From Letharia columbiana (Eukaryota; Ascomycota; Lecanoromycetes; Lecanorales; Parmeliaceae): a stretch of 64,000 bases of DNA. Each line of letters begins with the position of its first letter. The first letter of the stretch is position 1. A program made the position numbers and the translations under genes. The stretch covers positions 149,412-213,411 of the forward strand of contig NW_023501114.1 in assembly GCF_014066305.1 (NCBI RefSeq). The letters are read 5' to 3'. Shown here piece by piece: positions 47,784 through 59,849 of the stretch. The notes under the pieces were generated by a model. The model had not been told where the DNA came from. It made no database searches and saw only the letters and a list, made by a program, of their open reading frames with translations.

Positions 47784-49276
47784 TTATTTGCCGACATTCG
47801 GCTTATCGTCGACTTGTTGCCACATCTTCACAGACGAGATGGTAAGTTGGGCCGTCTCAGGCTTCCAGGTTGGATACCACTGATCCTTGCCAGCCAAGAA
47901 ATCTTTGGGCGCAGTCTTCGACTTGTCCACCCACGGCTTGCCGGCCGCGCCGTCCTTGAACCACCCATTCGTACCTCCAACGGCCAAATTGATGATTAGG
48001 TAAAACTCTTGATCAAAGGGCGCGTTCAAGTTGGGGTCGTTGACCCAAGGGTTGGTGAGCGTGGTGCCGTTGGAGTTGGACAGAGGGAACTGTCCACGGG
48101 TCCAGAGATACTCATTGAAAGGGTTGTAGAGGATCTGCAGGAGACGGGTATCTATGTAGGTGAAAAGGTATTTTTCGCTCCATTCCAAACCATAGGTATG
48201 CTGACCGGCGGCGTAAGTAGTATGAAGAGCTGATTGCTTCTTGCTGGTGCGCCAATACCCGTCATCCTTCTGGTCGGGACCCCAGTGGAGAGTGCTAGTG
48301 ACGATGTTGTTTCCGCCAGTAGCGTAGCTGTAGTTGTTGCCTCGGGACTCAGCGATATCGATTTCACCAGATGCGGGCCAAGCGCCGAATGTGTTGTTGA
48401 CAGGCAACATCCAGATGGCGGGCCAAAGCCAGTCGCCCTCTGGCATTGTAGCTACAACTTCGACACGACCGTATTTGATGGTTGCACCTTTGAGGGTGTT
48501 GATGCGGCCGGATTTGACTGGAGGGACAATGGTGCCGTTAGTGACGTTGGTGGCAGCGTTGCAGTCGTAGTATTGGGTCGAAGTGCAGTCCGGAAGGGTC
48601 AGGTTGTTGTTTGTGGTGAGGAGGGTCTCGTCTTGAAGGGTAGGCTTGATGATGAGCTTGCCATTCTCGATCATGACATTTTCTTCCGTGCCGGTAGTCT
48701 GTTCGAATTCGCCGTTTCTAAGAACACTGTCAGCAAGCCAGAAAGAAGGTGCTGAGCTTTAGACATTGCAGCGTACCCAAAGCCTCCGAGGTTCACTTCC
48801 TTGGTCCAGACATCGGTATTGAAGCCCTTGCTCCAATCCTCGTCGAGCACGAGTGTGTAGGTGTGATTGACAATGGTGCTGAGACCGTTGTAGACAAGGT
48901 ACCCAGCGACGAGAAAGCCCAAAGCAAGCCCGATCAAAGGAATGATGGTGACCCATTTCTCCCTGGGGTCCTTGGTTGCCTTCCAGGGATGGTCGACCTC
49001 GCCCTTCTTCACTCGCCGAGAGCGAAAGTATTTTTGATTTTGCTTTTGTTGATGGATATGAATGGCCGAAGAATTCTTCGAGGTGCCCAAAGGTGTTGCG
49101 TTGAAAGGGTTCCTTGGGGCGGGATTGATGCTGTCACTGCCAGTGTTGCTTGCGGTCTCGAGAGAGCGACGTCGGTATGGGGTCTGCTGTGGTGTCTGAT
49201 CTGGTGAGTAGATGCTGTTTCCCGAGCTTGGGAGGCCCCCGTCGAAAGGGTCTTGGTTACGGCGGTGCATCTCCAT
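47784..49276 (-). CDS. GH16 family membrane-anchored glucan-active enzyme
   Basis: Exons 49276-48777 and 48717-47784 join in phase (GTACGC...TAG) to 477 aa. The N-terminus is cytosolic and Pro/Ser/Arg-rich. One membrane span follows at about residues 109-131 (WVTIIPLIGLALGFLVAGYL), making a type II membrane protein with an extracellular/Golgi GH16 domain. The catalytic strand GEIDIAES gives Glu285-x-Asp287-x-x-Glu290, the GH16 ExDxxE motif, intact. Other family elements are DEDWSKGFNTDVWTKEVNLG, WLWPAIWMLP and FDQEFYLIINLAVGGTNGWF. It probably cleaves or remodels beta-1,3/1,4-glucan of the cell wall; the KRE6-like topology suggests synthesis-linked work, but substrate is inference. The upstream in-frame start at 49354 is less likely than MEMHRRNQ at 49276. 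Confidence 0.9.
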
Positions 49277-52200
49277 GATGAACGAGTGTGGGTTGACGAA
49301 TGAAAGAATAGGAAGATGTGAAGTTCTGTAGACAAACGAGACAGAGGTACCCAAGGAAAGAAGCTCGCTTGGAGGGGGAATGAAGGATTTAAGAGATGAG
49401 CAAGATAAAGTAGGGCAGGACAGGGAAGGGGAGATATGGGAGCATGGCGAGGCTAGGATGTATCAAACACTGGGCTGAGATGGTGGATATGGAATACGAT
49501 TTGTCTTGGAAAAAGATTGACAGATACTGGCAGACTACCGATCACCCATAGGCTCGTGGACCTCCATTGAGCAAGACTCTGGGCACGATCTAGGCCTGAT
49601 TGGTCGGCAGTCTGGGCGGATCTGTGCTTGTTGGCTTTGGTCGGCAGCACTTGATGTCGATCGTTGCCCGCCTGTGGCTACCTGTAACGCTCGAAGGGGA
49701 TGAAAGGGGATGTGAGAGCATCCGAAAAGCGTAATCGACTAAACTGCGTTTCAGCCAGGCAAAAGACAGCCTGGATGAAGTGGAAAGCAATATGACGTTT
49801 TCAAATTTCACAAGCGTTATGATAGCCGCTTGGTAGATTACCGCTAATGCGGGACAGGGATCAATCCTCTCTTAGCGTCATCTACTTCGGGATGAAAGCA
49901 AACGGTGAAACCGGTACTCTAAAAATACTGTAAAGTACTTTCTTTGGCTTATCGATTCTTCTGGTCCGCATCATCGAGGCAAATTCAGACTTCAGAGGCA
50001 ATTCAATTCATTGGTCTCAAAATTCACCTGCACGTACACTACTACTCAAGCTATCTACTACTTTCCACATTCCACATGGTACGTACTTGATTGACGTGGC
50101 ATGTCCCCGATGTTGCTGTGGTACGGTTACTACGAGGTACCTCGAGCCTTGGGAAGCATGCACAAGTGAACCACCATGCAGGGACTACATCAACTCGTAT
50201 TTTGTAATTCTCCCACTCCCACCGAGTCCGCCAAATTTGTGGCCTGCGAAAAAAGCTCTCGGTCGTCGGCGACAAAGTCCGCGAAAAATAATGCCATCCT
50301 GGTTTTCGTTGGGCAGGATGCACGCAAGCGTGTGCCTCTTCCTTTCAAGTGCGCAACCGAGCCTATGATCCGCTGGCGGCGAACTCCTACCGTTGGTCGT
50401 CTCATGTAGGGTCGGATTGTGTCTCTCCTTCCATGACTTCACAACGTACTCTGGCAAGCGGATGGATTGAACTGGCCGCGATAAAACCGAAGTGGCGTCC
50501 ATTCATCATTGCCGCCAGATTCTGCTGACCCTGGTCCGCACGGCCAGCAAATTCTCCGGTGGGTGCGACCCGACTTTCTCCGCTGCATGATTTTTCGCAA
50601 TAGATTCTGCAGGTCTGCAGCTTGCTACTGCAAATACGAGGATCAACCCCGCTTTTACTTGCATGAAGCAGGGTTTGGAGAATCGCTGCGAATCGCCTGG
50701 CTGCTTTAACCGGTACTCGTGAACTTCATCCAAAGTGCGCCCTTTGATTCGATGCCCTCTGATTCGATGCCCTTGAATACGATGCCCCTCAATGCTTTCA
50801 CACGCCTGGCAAGACTCCACGGTGTCTACATCCCCTTCGAGTTATCGTATGTCTGGGCGAATTTCGCCAACGCTGCGACTTATCTGGCTGGATCTGTCGC
50901 ATGAGATGGCTCACAGAGCATAGGCGCACAGTACATATTCCATACATTCTCTGTACCACTGAATACGTTTCATGTTTCCAGATGACGGTGAGTGTTGCGG
51001 TCTTGTATTCTCTACCTCGCTGCTTCGTCGCATTCTTCAGTGAGGGACCCACCGCTCCAGCCGCTGTCGACTGATTGGTCGATCGTCCTCTCTGCTAATG
51101 TGTTAACTGGACGAAACGGTTCAGAATGCCCAGAGCCTTTCATTCGTACATGGAATCTAGCCCTATGGGATGTCTGGCGCTGTGTACATGCACATCTGCA
51201 ACCGCAACTTCGACGCCATGCACAAGCAGCCATTTGCATTTCGCTATCGTCTCGCAATATGAGTCCTTTGAGGCTAGATTGTCGGACGAGTAACGCCGAT
51301 AAGCGCTGCATAAAGAGCTGGGTTGGTAACAACGGTCGGCTGCACTTGCACGAGCGCGAGCGCTCACCTGCACTGTCAATTTCCCAAAAAAATTGCAGGC
51401 AACATGGCAGCTGCGCTTGTCTTCGATGGCGGGTAGAGTAGGGCCTTTCTATCGGTTCCGATACTTTCCGCTTTTGAGCAAGCTGTTGCGGGATGAAATC
51501 TCCCTTACCTGAGAACTAAGCAGGGTGTTCCAACAATTTTCCTCCGAGAAGGTTCCCGCTGTGGCTACACTCTATGCTCTGCGACAGCTAAACTATTCAG
51601 TATTTGTCGTCCACGATGATTCTCATCTACAACTGCGAAAGCTTCGAGAAACCCGCATTCAGGCATCCCGACATGCCGCCGCTCATGCCAATGTTGTGGT
51701 TTCCTATGTTTGGTGATTTCTACCAATGGCTCACATCCTCATACTCCCTTGCAGTGGCTGAAGAGCCAAATCGATGGTTTCTTCCACTGTCCCGCCTGGT
51801 TTTCGATTCAACCAGCGACAGTGAGCGGCAAGTTGGTGTCTCCCCTCCCATCTTCGTCGTCAAGGTTCTGGCTGGCTCGGCTGCAGTTGCGTGGTTGATA
51901 AATCTAGGGCTATCCTGCAACCCACACGCCTCCCCACACACACCGGGGATCCCTCCACGCCCCATCCCCGCGAACCGGCTTTCCACGGGCCACGAGGCTC
52001 TAGACCTCATTGATCATTCTCGTGGCGCAATGGCATACAGGCTACCGGTTAGGATGGATGTTTTTTATCTTGTCGTGGCAGCCCGAACAAGCTTTAATCA
52101 TCATTAACGGGGCTAGAAACTCCATGCTCCTACCACGCTCAAGCGGCGGCACATGATGTGGCAGGTAAAACATGCCGTGCTAGAGTCTTCCGAGACGCAC

Positions 52201-53399
52201 TGATACGGAAGATTCGTACATAAGATTCGTACACAGCAGTAACAAATACCTTTTTTCTTCACAAAACGCATCCTGATGACGCCACCAATCCCATCATTTC
52301 CAATCCCGCATTGAAATAACTATTCCGCACCCTCTTGCTCGCTTACCCAGTCAACCGGTAACTCCCATCGCAAAGGCACCCCCCCGATCCAGCACAATCT
52401 CAACGAGGCCCGACCCATCATCCATCCCGCTTCCAGCACCGCCTTACTCCTAGCTTCAGATTCGCAACCTATAGATATTTCGCCTCCGCCGCTAGATCCT
52501 AGGCCGAGTCTAGATAGCTAGTGTCGGCGACCGGCCAAGTTGTTTCCGGCAAAATTCGAAGGCCACCACATTAGGGTCGACTAGCGAGGTGGCAGATAGC
52601 ACGTCTGAAGCTGCCCTTACTCGGCTCGCCCTCTTCAGAATAAAATGCACAGAGGCGAAATTTTGGAGTCAGATCATTCTTCAACGGTTTAACATGCGCT
52701 CATACTTTTGGTAGAAAAGATCTATAGCTAGTCGATCAGAATACTTCATGAATCGAAAATTCTGTCATCAAGGCTCTCGTTGTCGAGTCATCAAAGGACG
52801 TAGAAAATACATTTTCCGCGATTCCCGGACCCCTCCCTCCCTCAGTGCAGTGCGGTTCCATTTTCATAACACCCGATCCACCCACCAACGATCCATCAAA
52901 GCTTCCAGACCCCGTCCCCTTCCACGGACTTACGGCTCGGCATGGGGTGTGTATATCCAGCATACATATGCGACTGCGTAGGAGTGAAGGCCCAAACACT
53001 CAGCATGTACCGAGTATCTGTTGTAGCTTAGGGTACTCCCAGACGCGCTCTGCACATATGTCCCTTTTCCAGCCCTAACTCCCCTAGCCCCTAACGCCTC
53101 CGGCGCGCCTCCCGGGGGGCGACTGCGTCGAGCGCCTCTGAAACCCTTCTAGACTTCAGCATCTGCACGGCATACGGTATGCAACGGTCTCTATCAGGGA
53201 TAAAATCCGGATATTTTCCCTTTGTTAGGGATGGTGGTGGGTCGGAAACCTTTTTGTTTCCAGGCCGAAAAATTCGTCACGCTTCTACCTGTGCGGGGCC
53301 TTTCCGAGGAGATATTTCGGCAATTGCTCGGGCCTCACCCGCGCGGAACCTTTCTCCACGCCTACTTTACCGAGCTGTAACCCACCCCTTGGACACACC
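49277..53399. other. 4.1-kb spacer without recognisable genes
   Basis: Many short frames, none with recognisable features; the longest (51604-52107 plus, 167 codons) has no coherent domain. A small tandem array of a 15-bp unit around gattcgatgccc lies at about 50746-50792 (roughly three diverging units). The last few hundred bases include the promoter of the THI20-like gene. Confidence 0.5.
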
Positions 53400-55465
53400 A
53401 TGTCTCAAAAACGTATCCTCGTCATAGCAGACTCTGATAGTTCTGGTGTAAGGTAAGCATCCCTTGAGCTCCCGATGCTGCTGCTGCTTGTTGCTGAAGC
53501 ACCACCGCATTGGACAGCGGCCTCGAAGCCGATCAGAAAGTCATCGCCGCTCACGGATGCTATGCCGTCACCGCGACGACTGCTTTGACAGCGCATGGTC
53601 CTGGGGACGTTCTTGAAACGTGTAGTCCATCCGTGGCATTTGTGAAGGCGGCGATTGACGGCTGCTTCGATGGTGGTGGGGTGGAGGTCGTCAAAATTGG
53701 TATTGATCCCTTGTCTTGAAAGCTGTCTGTAGCGAGAATCTGATACTGTTTCTCGCCTAGGCTTTTTGGCTTCGGCAGAAATTGTCCAGATCGTAGTCGA
53801 CGCTTTGAGACGCCATGGCCCGAGATTCGTGGTCGTCGATCCCGTACGATGGCTAGCTTCTACGCCTTTCTGTCAGCCTCGGGCTTACACGAGTGTAGGT
53901 CGTGGTGTCTATGAGCGGAACGCGGCTCCTGTCAGATGAGGCAGTGCATATTATCCACACGCAATTACTCCCGCTGACCACGGTATTGACGCTAAGCATT
54001 TCAGAGGCAGTACTGCTATTGGATAAGGCCGGAGCTCTTCACCAACCGGATGTCCGCAGTCTGGACGACCTCACTCAGCTTGCTAAAGCACTGTATAGTC
54101 TCGGACCGGATTTTGTTTTGTTGAAAGGGGGCCAATTGCCTCTGACTGGGAATCTCGACGTCCCGAAACACGACTCTGATAAGCAGGTTATTGTAGACGT
54201 TCTCTACGATGGAACGGATGTCAGCCTCATCAAGACGGCATATGTCGGTGCGAGTCTTCCGCTGGGGGTTGAATATGCTTTTGCTTGTATGTTGTCGACT
54301 TCAGAGACTATGAGCACCCCAAATATTGATTTCCTCAGCTGCAATCGCTTCGAATCTCGTCCTCGGGGACGCCGTGCCGTTGGCCACTCGGAAGGCGTGC
54401 CGATATGTCGAGGCTGGGATTAGCAAGGGAAAGGGCCTGATCGACTACTTCCACTCTACATATACTCTTCCGTTCTCTCCGTACGCTCTTTTCCCTTTCA
54501 CCACTGGTAGCTGGCTTCCTCGCTTGATGTTGACAGATGTTAATTAGGAGATACTTCATCGAATACCTCCTGAACCGCGAGGATGTGAAACCCGTGTGGC
54601 ATGCTCACGTCCACCATGATTTCGTGAAGCGCATTGGCGATGGGACGTTGCCCGTTGAGAAGTTCAAGGGGTATCTCGCCCAGGATTACCTATTCCTGGT
54701 GCAATTCGCAAGAGCCAAAGCTCTCAGCGCGTACAAGACGAATTCGATGGAAGACATTGCTGCGGTATGTGTATCCTTTGCTCCACCACGATTCCAATTC
54801 TGAAATGACAGCCCTAATCTCAATCCAGGGCGCAGAAGAAATCCTCCATATCCAACGCGAAATGTCCCTCCACCTAGACTACTGCGCCGAATTCGGACTC
54901 TCGAAGAAAGAGGTTGAGAAACAGGAAGAACATCAAGGTAATCAACCATTCCTCTCTTGACTCTGTCAACAAAAGCATGGACGAGCTCATGTTCCACAGC
55001 TTGCACAGCCTACACCCGCTACGTCCTCGACATAGCGCACTCCGAAAGCTGGTTCGCGCTACAAATGGCTTTCGCGCCTTGCCTTCTGGGCTACGGCATC
55101 ATCGCAAGAAGGTTGTGGGACGACCCGGAAACCGTGAAAGAGCAGGGCAATCGGTACTGGAAGTGGATACAGAATTATGTGGCGGATGACTATCGGGCGG
55201 CGGTTGAAGCAGGGGAAGGTGCATATACCTATCTGATAGAGTGCTGTGTTGTTCATCATTCGGCCGAGGCTAATGGGTGAGTGATTGGCAGCGATATTGG
55301 AACAGCATGCCTCGCTGCAGTCACCGAGCCAGATTGAGTCGCTGGTGAAGATATTCATACATGCTACTAAGGTCTGTGGATGTGCTTTTCTGATACGCCT
55401 GGCTGGTTGATTGCTAATTGTTGAAGCAGATGGAGACGGGCTTCTGGGACATGGGTAACGAGTAG
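53400..55465 (+). CDS. THI20: THI20-like ThiD-TenA fusion with a degenerate kinase half
   Basis: Ten exons fit in phase: 53400-53452, 53518-53699, 53761-53843, 53899-54286, 54339-54480, 54548-54764, 54829-54937, 55000-55218, 55292-55371, 55430-55465 (502 aa). Yeast THI20-type proteins join an HMP/HMP-phosphate kinase (ThiD) to a thiaminase-II/TenA domain for pyrimidine synthesis and salvage. The ThiD half keeps the start (MSQKRILVIADSDSSG), GLEADQK, VVDPVVVSMSGTRLLSDEA and LLKGG. It deviates where the family is most conserved: TPNxxEA reads TLSISEA, KGGH reads KGGQ, and the HGTGC loop reads AYVGA followed by extra residues. The TenA half looks intact: VKPVWHAHVHHDFVKRIGDG, YLAQDYLFLVQFARAKA, ACTAYTRYVLDIAHSESWF and METGFWDMG. 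The model around exon 4/5 is the least certain. Confidence 0.85.
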
Positions 55466-56028
55466 TAGACCTTCATACGGCATACTTTATACGCTGATGC
55501 CCGCATTACTACGGTAGGAAGTCCATGTTTGCAGCAGGAAGAGATTGAACATGTGTAGAGAGTAGACCTGAAACTTGGTGCTGATAGGTGATCTGTGAAT
55601 ATAGCTGGGCTTTGGGCCAAGATGACTCAATTGCTTCGTTTCAAAGGGGGAACCCGTAAGGTGTGAATTACTCTCTAGCAACGACGAGTTTCACGGGGAC
55701 TATTGGCATATCTGCGGTTAACCCTATAGCAAGTGTGCTACTACTTAGTAGACTTGTAGCACTACGTCTATTCAACAACAACAGCATCATTGCTGAGGGA
55801 ATTTGACCAGACTGGGTCTCAAAGTGGCTAGCGTCTTGGCGATATGTCAGCCTGCATTGGCCTCGCAACATGGGCAAGGCTGAGCAGGCGGAGCAGGTTG
55901 AGGCCACCGCGCACCCCCAATTTCTATCTTGTTCATTCCTCTTCATACTCCACACGACTTTATCGCCTTTGAGGGAAATTCTCTATTATCTTCTTCTCAC
56001 TCTCTACAGGGGTGGAATAGCAGCAGGC
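55466..56028. other. Intergenic, promoter side of the NLR gene
   Basis: Lies between the THI20-like gene and the NLR gene. No gene is recognised. Confidence 0.5.
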
Positions 56029-59000
56029 ATGTCTTTTGGCTACGGTGTCGGTGATATCATAGAGGTCTCGACTCTGGCACGTACTATCTGGGGCAGGTTT
56101 CGCGACGCTTCCGATCAATTCAATGCCATCCAAACAGAGTATACCTTGACTGTCACTAGTTCAGGAATAGACTGACTAATCAAGTCCAGCGTCTTTGGTC
56201 TTCACCGCGTCCTCGATGACATTGCGAACAACCTCTCTGGAATCCAGCTTACTGATAAGCAGGCCAACGATCTCTCAGTCCTGATTGCAGGTTGTCGTGG
56301 CGTCCTCCATGACACTGAGAAGCTGATACGGAAGAACGAGAGCTTGGGTACCGAGTCTTCTGGCGTGAGCTCCAGGACTCAGAAGGCTTTGAGAAAGTTG
56401 AAATGGGACTCTGCTACCGTCAATGAGCTGCGAGATCGCATGATCTCTAGCACAACGTTTCTGAATGCCTTCAACACTAGTCTTGCAAGGTGAGTGTTAT
56501 CTGCTAAAAGAAAACTGCATCTTGATATATCCGATATCGCGAATATGAAAAGTTCTGTATCAGCTCACTCTTACCCAGTCAAGCGTCCCGAGCGACAAAC
56601 CAAAAGATCGACTCTATAATTGAAAACACTCAGAATCTAAGACTAAGCCAGAACCAACAAGAGCGGAACGAGGTGTTGCAATGGCTCTCACCTCTCAACT
56701 TTGCCCCACAGCAAAGTGACTTATCTAATAGGCGGCAAAAAGAGACAGGTTCATGGCTTTTGGGGTCTCATGAATTCCAAGAATGGGTGAGCAAAGAGGG
56801 ACAGACTCTGGTCTGCCAAGGGATGCCAGGTGCTGGTTAGTAGTCTTGACAGTGCCAAGATCTCGCAAAAAAACGTTGAGACTGACTATCAGCAGGCAAG
56901 ACTATGTTAGCATCGCTTGTCATAGATCGCCTGCAGCAATTTTCCGGTAACGAGGAGAACGTTGTAACCGCCTACATATATTGCGACTACAAAAGACAAG
57001 ATGAACAGACACCCATCAACCTTACAGCAAGCGTAACAAAGCAGCTGCTCGCAGCACCAAGATTTGATTCCGGAAAACATTTTAAAGATGTACCAGCACC
57101 ACCACAAAATTGGGGACTCGACCTACATTTGAAGAGGTGTTAGAGATGACAGGATCCTCGATGGCACGTTTGTCGCGGGTTTATGTTATATTGGATGCCC
57201 TCGATGAGTTAGGGAACGCTGGTCAAGTTCGTCAGACCTTAATCGGATGCCTACGTCCTCTGCAGGATCTTCATCACTTCAATCTGATGACGACGTCGCG
57301 TTACATCCCTTCTCTGGCTCTGGACTTCCACCATCCTCTATGTATGGATGTTCGGGCCAGCCCAGAAGATGTACGGAGATACGTGGAGGGGCACACTTCG
57401 GATCTGCCAAAATGTGTGAGGGAGAATTTGGGCTTACAGGAGGACATAGCGACTGCTATAGTTGACTCGGTCGAGGGAATGTAAGTTGCTGGCTTGCCAT
57501 CTGCGTGCGAGTTCTGCTGATGGATTGAGCAAGGTTTCTTCTGGCTCAGCTACACATGGACTCGCTTAAGGACAAAACAAGCTCTAAGCTGATCAAGAAA
57601 GCGCTGGAAATACTGCCAAAAGGATCGAACGCTCTCGATCTGGCCTACGATGGAGCAATGCAGAGAATTGAGAACCAAATGGAAGGTTTCAGACTTCTTG
57701 CCAAACAGCTACTGGGTTGGCTTACCTATTCGGAGAGGCTGATGACGGTAAAAGAAGTACAACATGCCTTGGCAATCGAGCCTGGGACGCGAGAGTTTGA
57801 TGAAGATAATCTGGGCGACATCGAGGAAGTTCTGGGTTTCTGTGCCGGCTTGATTATCGTCGACGAAGAAACGCAGATCATCAGACTGGTCCACTACACC
57901 ACCCAGGAATACTTCAGGCGAAACGGTGACAGAGTCCTAGCCTTTGCCAAGCAGGACATTGCGATAGGCTGTCTTACCTATTTGCTTTACGAGAATTTTA
58001 AAGATGGCTGGGCCAACGAAGTAGGACAAAAAGAGTTTGCCGAAGGAAACAGAGACGAAGATACCCTCAGGAATAGAGAAGAGACAGCCAATGAGAAATG
58101 TAGAAAATCTGTAGCAGCTCGGTTGCAGAAATATCCTTTTCTCGAATACGCCGCTAGGTATTGGGCAATCCATGCAAGATTGTGTAAGGAGCAGAACGTC
58201 AAAATACTCATGATGAGCTTCGCCAAAGATGATTGTAGAGTCTCGAGTGCCGGCCAAGTGCTATTGGTGCTAGAGAGCCGATATAACATCGTTCGAGATA
58301 TGAATGGGACTATGTCGCGCAGCCCACTTTCTGCAATGCACATTATCGCATATTTCGGTTATGAAGGAATGATCTCAGAGCTTCTGAATCACGGTTTCGA
58401 GGCAGATGCCGAGGACTCTACTCGCCGGACACCGTTGTGGTGGGCGGCATCACAAGGACATCACGGCGTGGTGGAATTGTTACTGTCACAGAACCATGTC
58501 AATGTGAACAACCGCGGCCATTTTACTCAGTACGGGCGTCTAAGTTATACTGAGACACCACTGGGCATTGCTGCAAAAGCGGGCAAAGATGAAACAGTGA
58601 AGCTTTTGATTGAGCGTGAAGACGTGGACGTGAACTTGCCACGTCCCGATGGTGAATCTCCGCTATCATCAGCCGCACGAGAAGGACATAGTACAGTTGT
58701 TGAACTGCTACTGACACGAAGAGATATTGAAGTAAATTCAAGATGCAATGCAGGCGGGACGCCCTTGTGGTTTGCAGCTTCGTTTGGGAGAGCGGATGTA
58801 GTCACACAGCTGCTCAAACACAAGAACGTCCAGATCAATTCGAAGGATATTCAGGGAGACACACCTCTCGCAAGCGCTGCATCCTCCGGTCACAAGGGCA
58901 TAGTAGAGATGTTACTAGGTCGTTCCGACATTGAAGTGAACACGCAAGACAGACGGGGGTTGACTCCGCTCTTGCATGCGGTACGTGCAGGCTACGAAGC

Positions 59001-59313
59001 AGTGGTGAAGCTCCTGCTATCTCATTCCGACATCGACGTAAACGCGAAAGAGATTCGGGGAATATCTCCCCTTGCAATTGCGGTCATGGTTGGTCGAACA
59101 GCGGTTGTGAAGCTCTTGTGCGCACATCCCGATGTTGATTTAGACCGGGATGTGCTTGCTCTGGTAAAGGAAAGTGGGCCACGGGATTGGTTGTCACAGG
59201 CGGACAATGATGCCCTGGCGCTAGTGCGAGAGGAATGTTTGGGAATCCTACGTACAGCCATCGAGGCACGCTCGCGAAACGGGCCCCAAAATCCGGAGGT
59301 TGTGCCCTCATGA
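56029..59313 (+). CDS. NACHT-type NLR with C-terminal ankyrin repeats, probably frameshifted
   Basis: Exons 56029-56138, 56190-56489, 56579-56835, 56896-57480 and 57534-59313 join by phase-matched GT-AG introns; corrected length would be about 1,009 aa. The N-terminus MSFGYGVGDIIEVSTLA is typical of fungal STAND/NLR proteins. The NACHT domain has a Walker A GMPGAGKT at about residues 218-226, formed across an intron, and a Walker B VYVILDALDEL near 317. Winged-helix-like sequence follows (LRLVHYTTQEYF is read IIRLVHYTTQEYF). About eight ankyrin repeats run from residue 680 to 995 (for example TPLWWAASQGHHGVVELLL). Such proteins act in fungal nonself recognition and regulated cell death. Within exon 4, two single-base shifts (near 57060 and 57106-57115) move the conserved frame twice in 55 bases. 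Inactivation or sequence error are both possible. Confidence 0.85.
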
Positions 59314-59849
59314 GATCAACCCGTTCGCTCTTACCAGATCGTGACTTGGCGACTTCGATGTCGCTGTCGGAAAAGGCTTGGCTGGCGGGGTACCAATTCC
59401 ATGTTGATCGATATGTTGCTGTGGATTTGGAGGGGAATGACTCATTGTGTGGAGCATGTTGGTGTTTGAGGGGGAAGACACGTAGGCGGAGGAGTTCAGG
59501 AGGGTGCAGTGGAAGGGAAATGGGGTCTATGTCGACGGGAGCTGTGTGGATTGTATCTCTTAAGTGGATAAACGGTTGGCGTTCGGTTTTGATTTTTAGA
59601 CATAACGAATTCAATCTGAAAGATGTGACTTTAGGCGTCTTCGAGACGGCTCATCGGCCACATTCCACTCAAGCAACCTCGAAGTATATATGAAGAACCA
59701 TCACTAGCACGAATTGAACCACCGCGCTCCACGCAGCTTCTCCGGTGAGGATCCATCCTGAAATCTCATTTTAGGAACCCTTCCATATCCATCTCACGAG
59801 CCATTGCGCATCTACTTTTCAAGCTTCACCAACAGTCACCGATTCCACT
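59314..59849. other. Intergenic, 3' of the NLR gene
   Basis: A 152-codon frame at 59235-59693 overlaps the NLR 3' end and has no recognisable features; I treat it as chance. Confidence 0.45.

Noticed and set aside
51490..51530. cctgaga string upstream of the THI20-like gene as a possible TPP riboswitch
   Set aside because: The rest of the thiamine-pyrophosphate aptamer consensus is missing and the site is about 1.9 kb from the gene start.
51604..52107. 167-codon plus-strand frame
   Set aside because: Composition changes abruptly along its length, no domain or signal is visible, and overlapping frames of similar quality exist on both strands.
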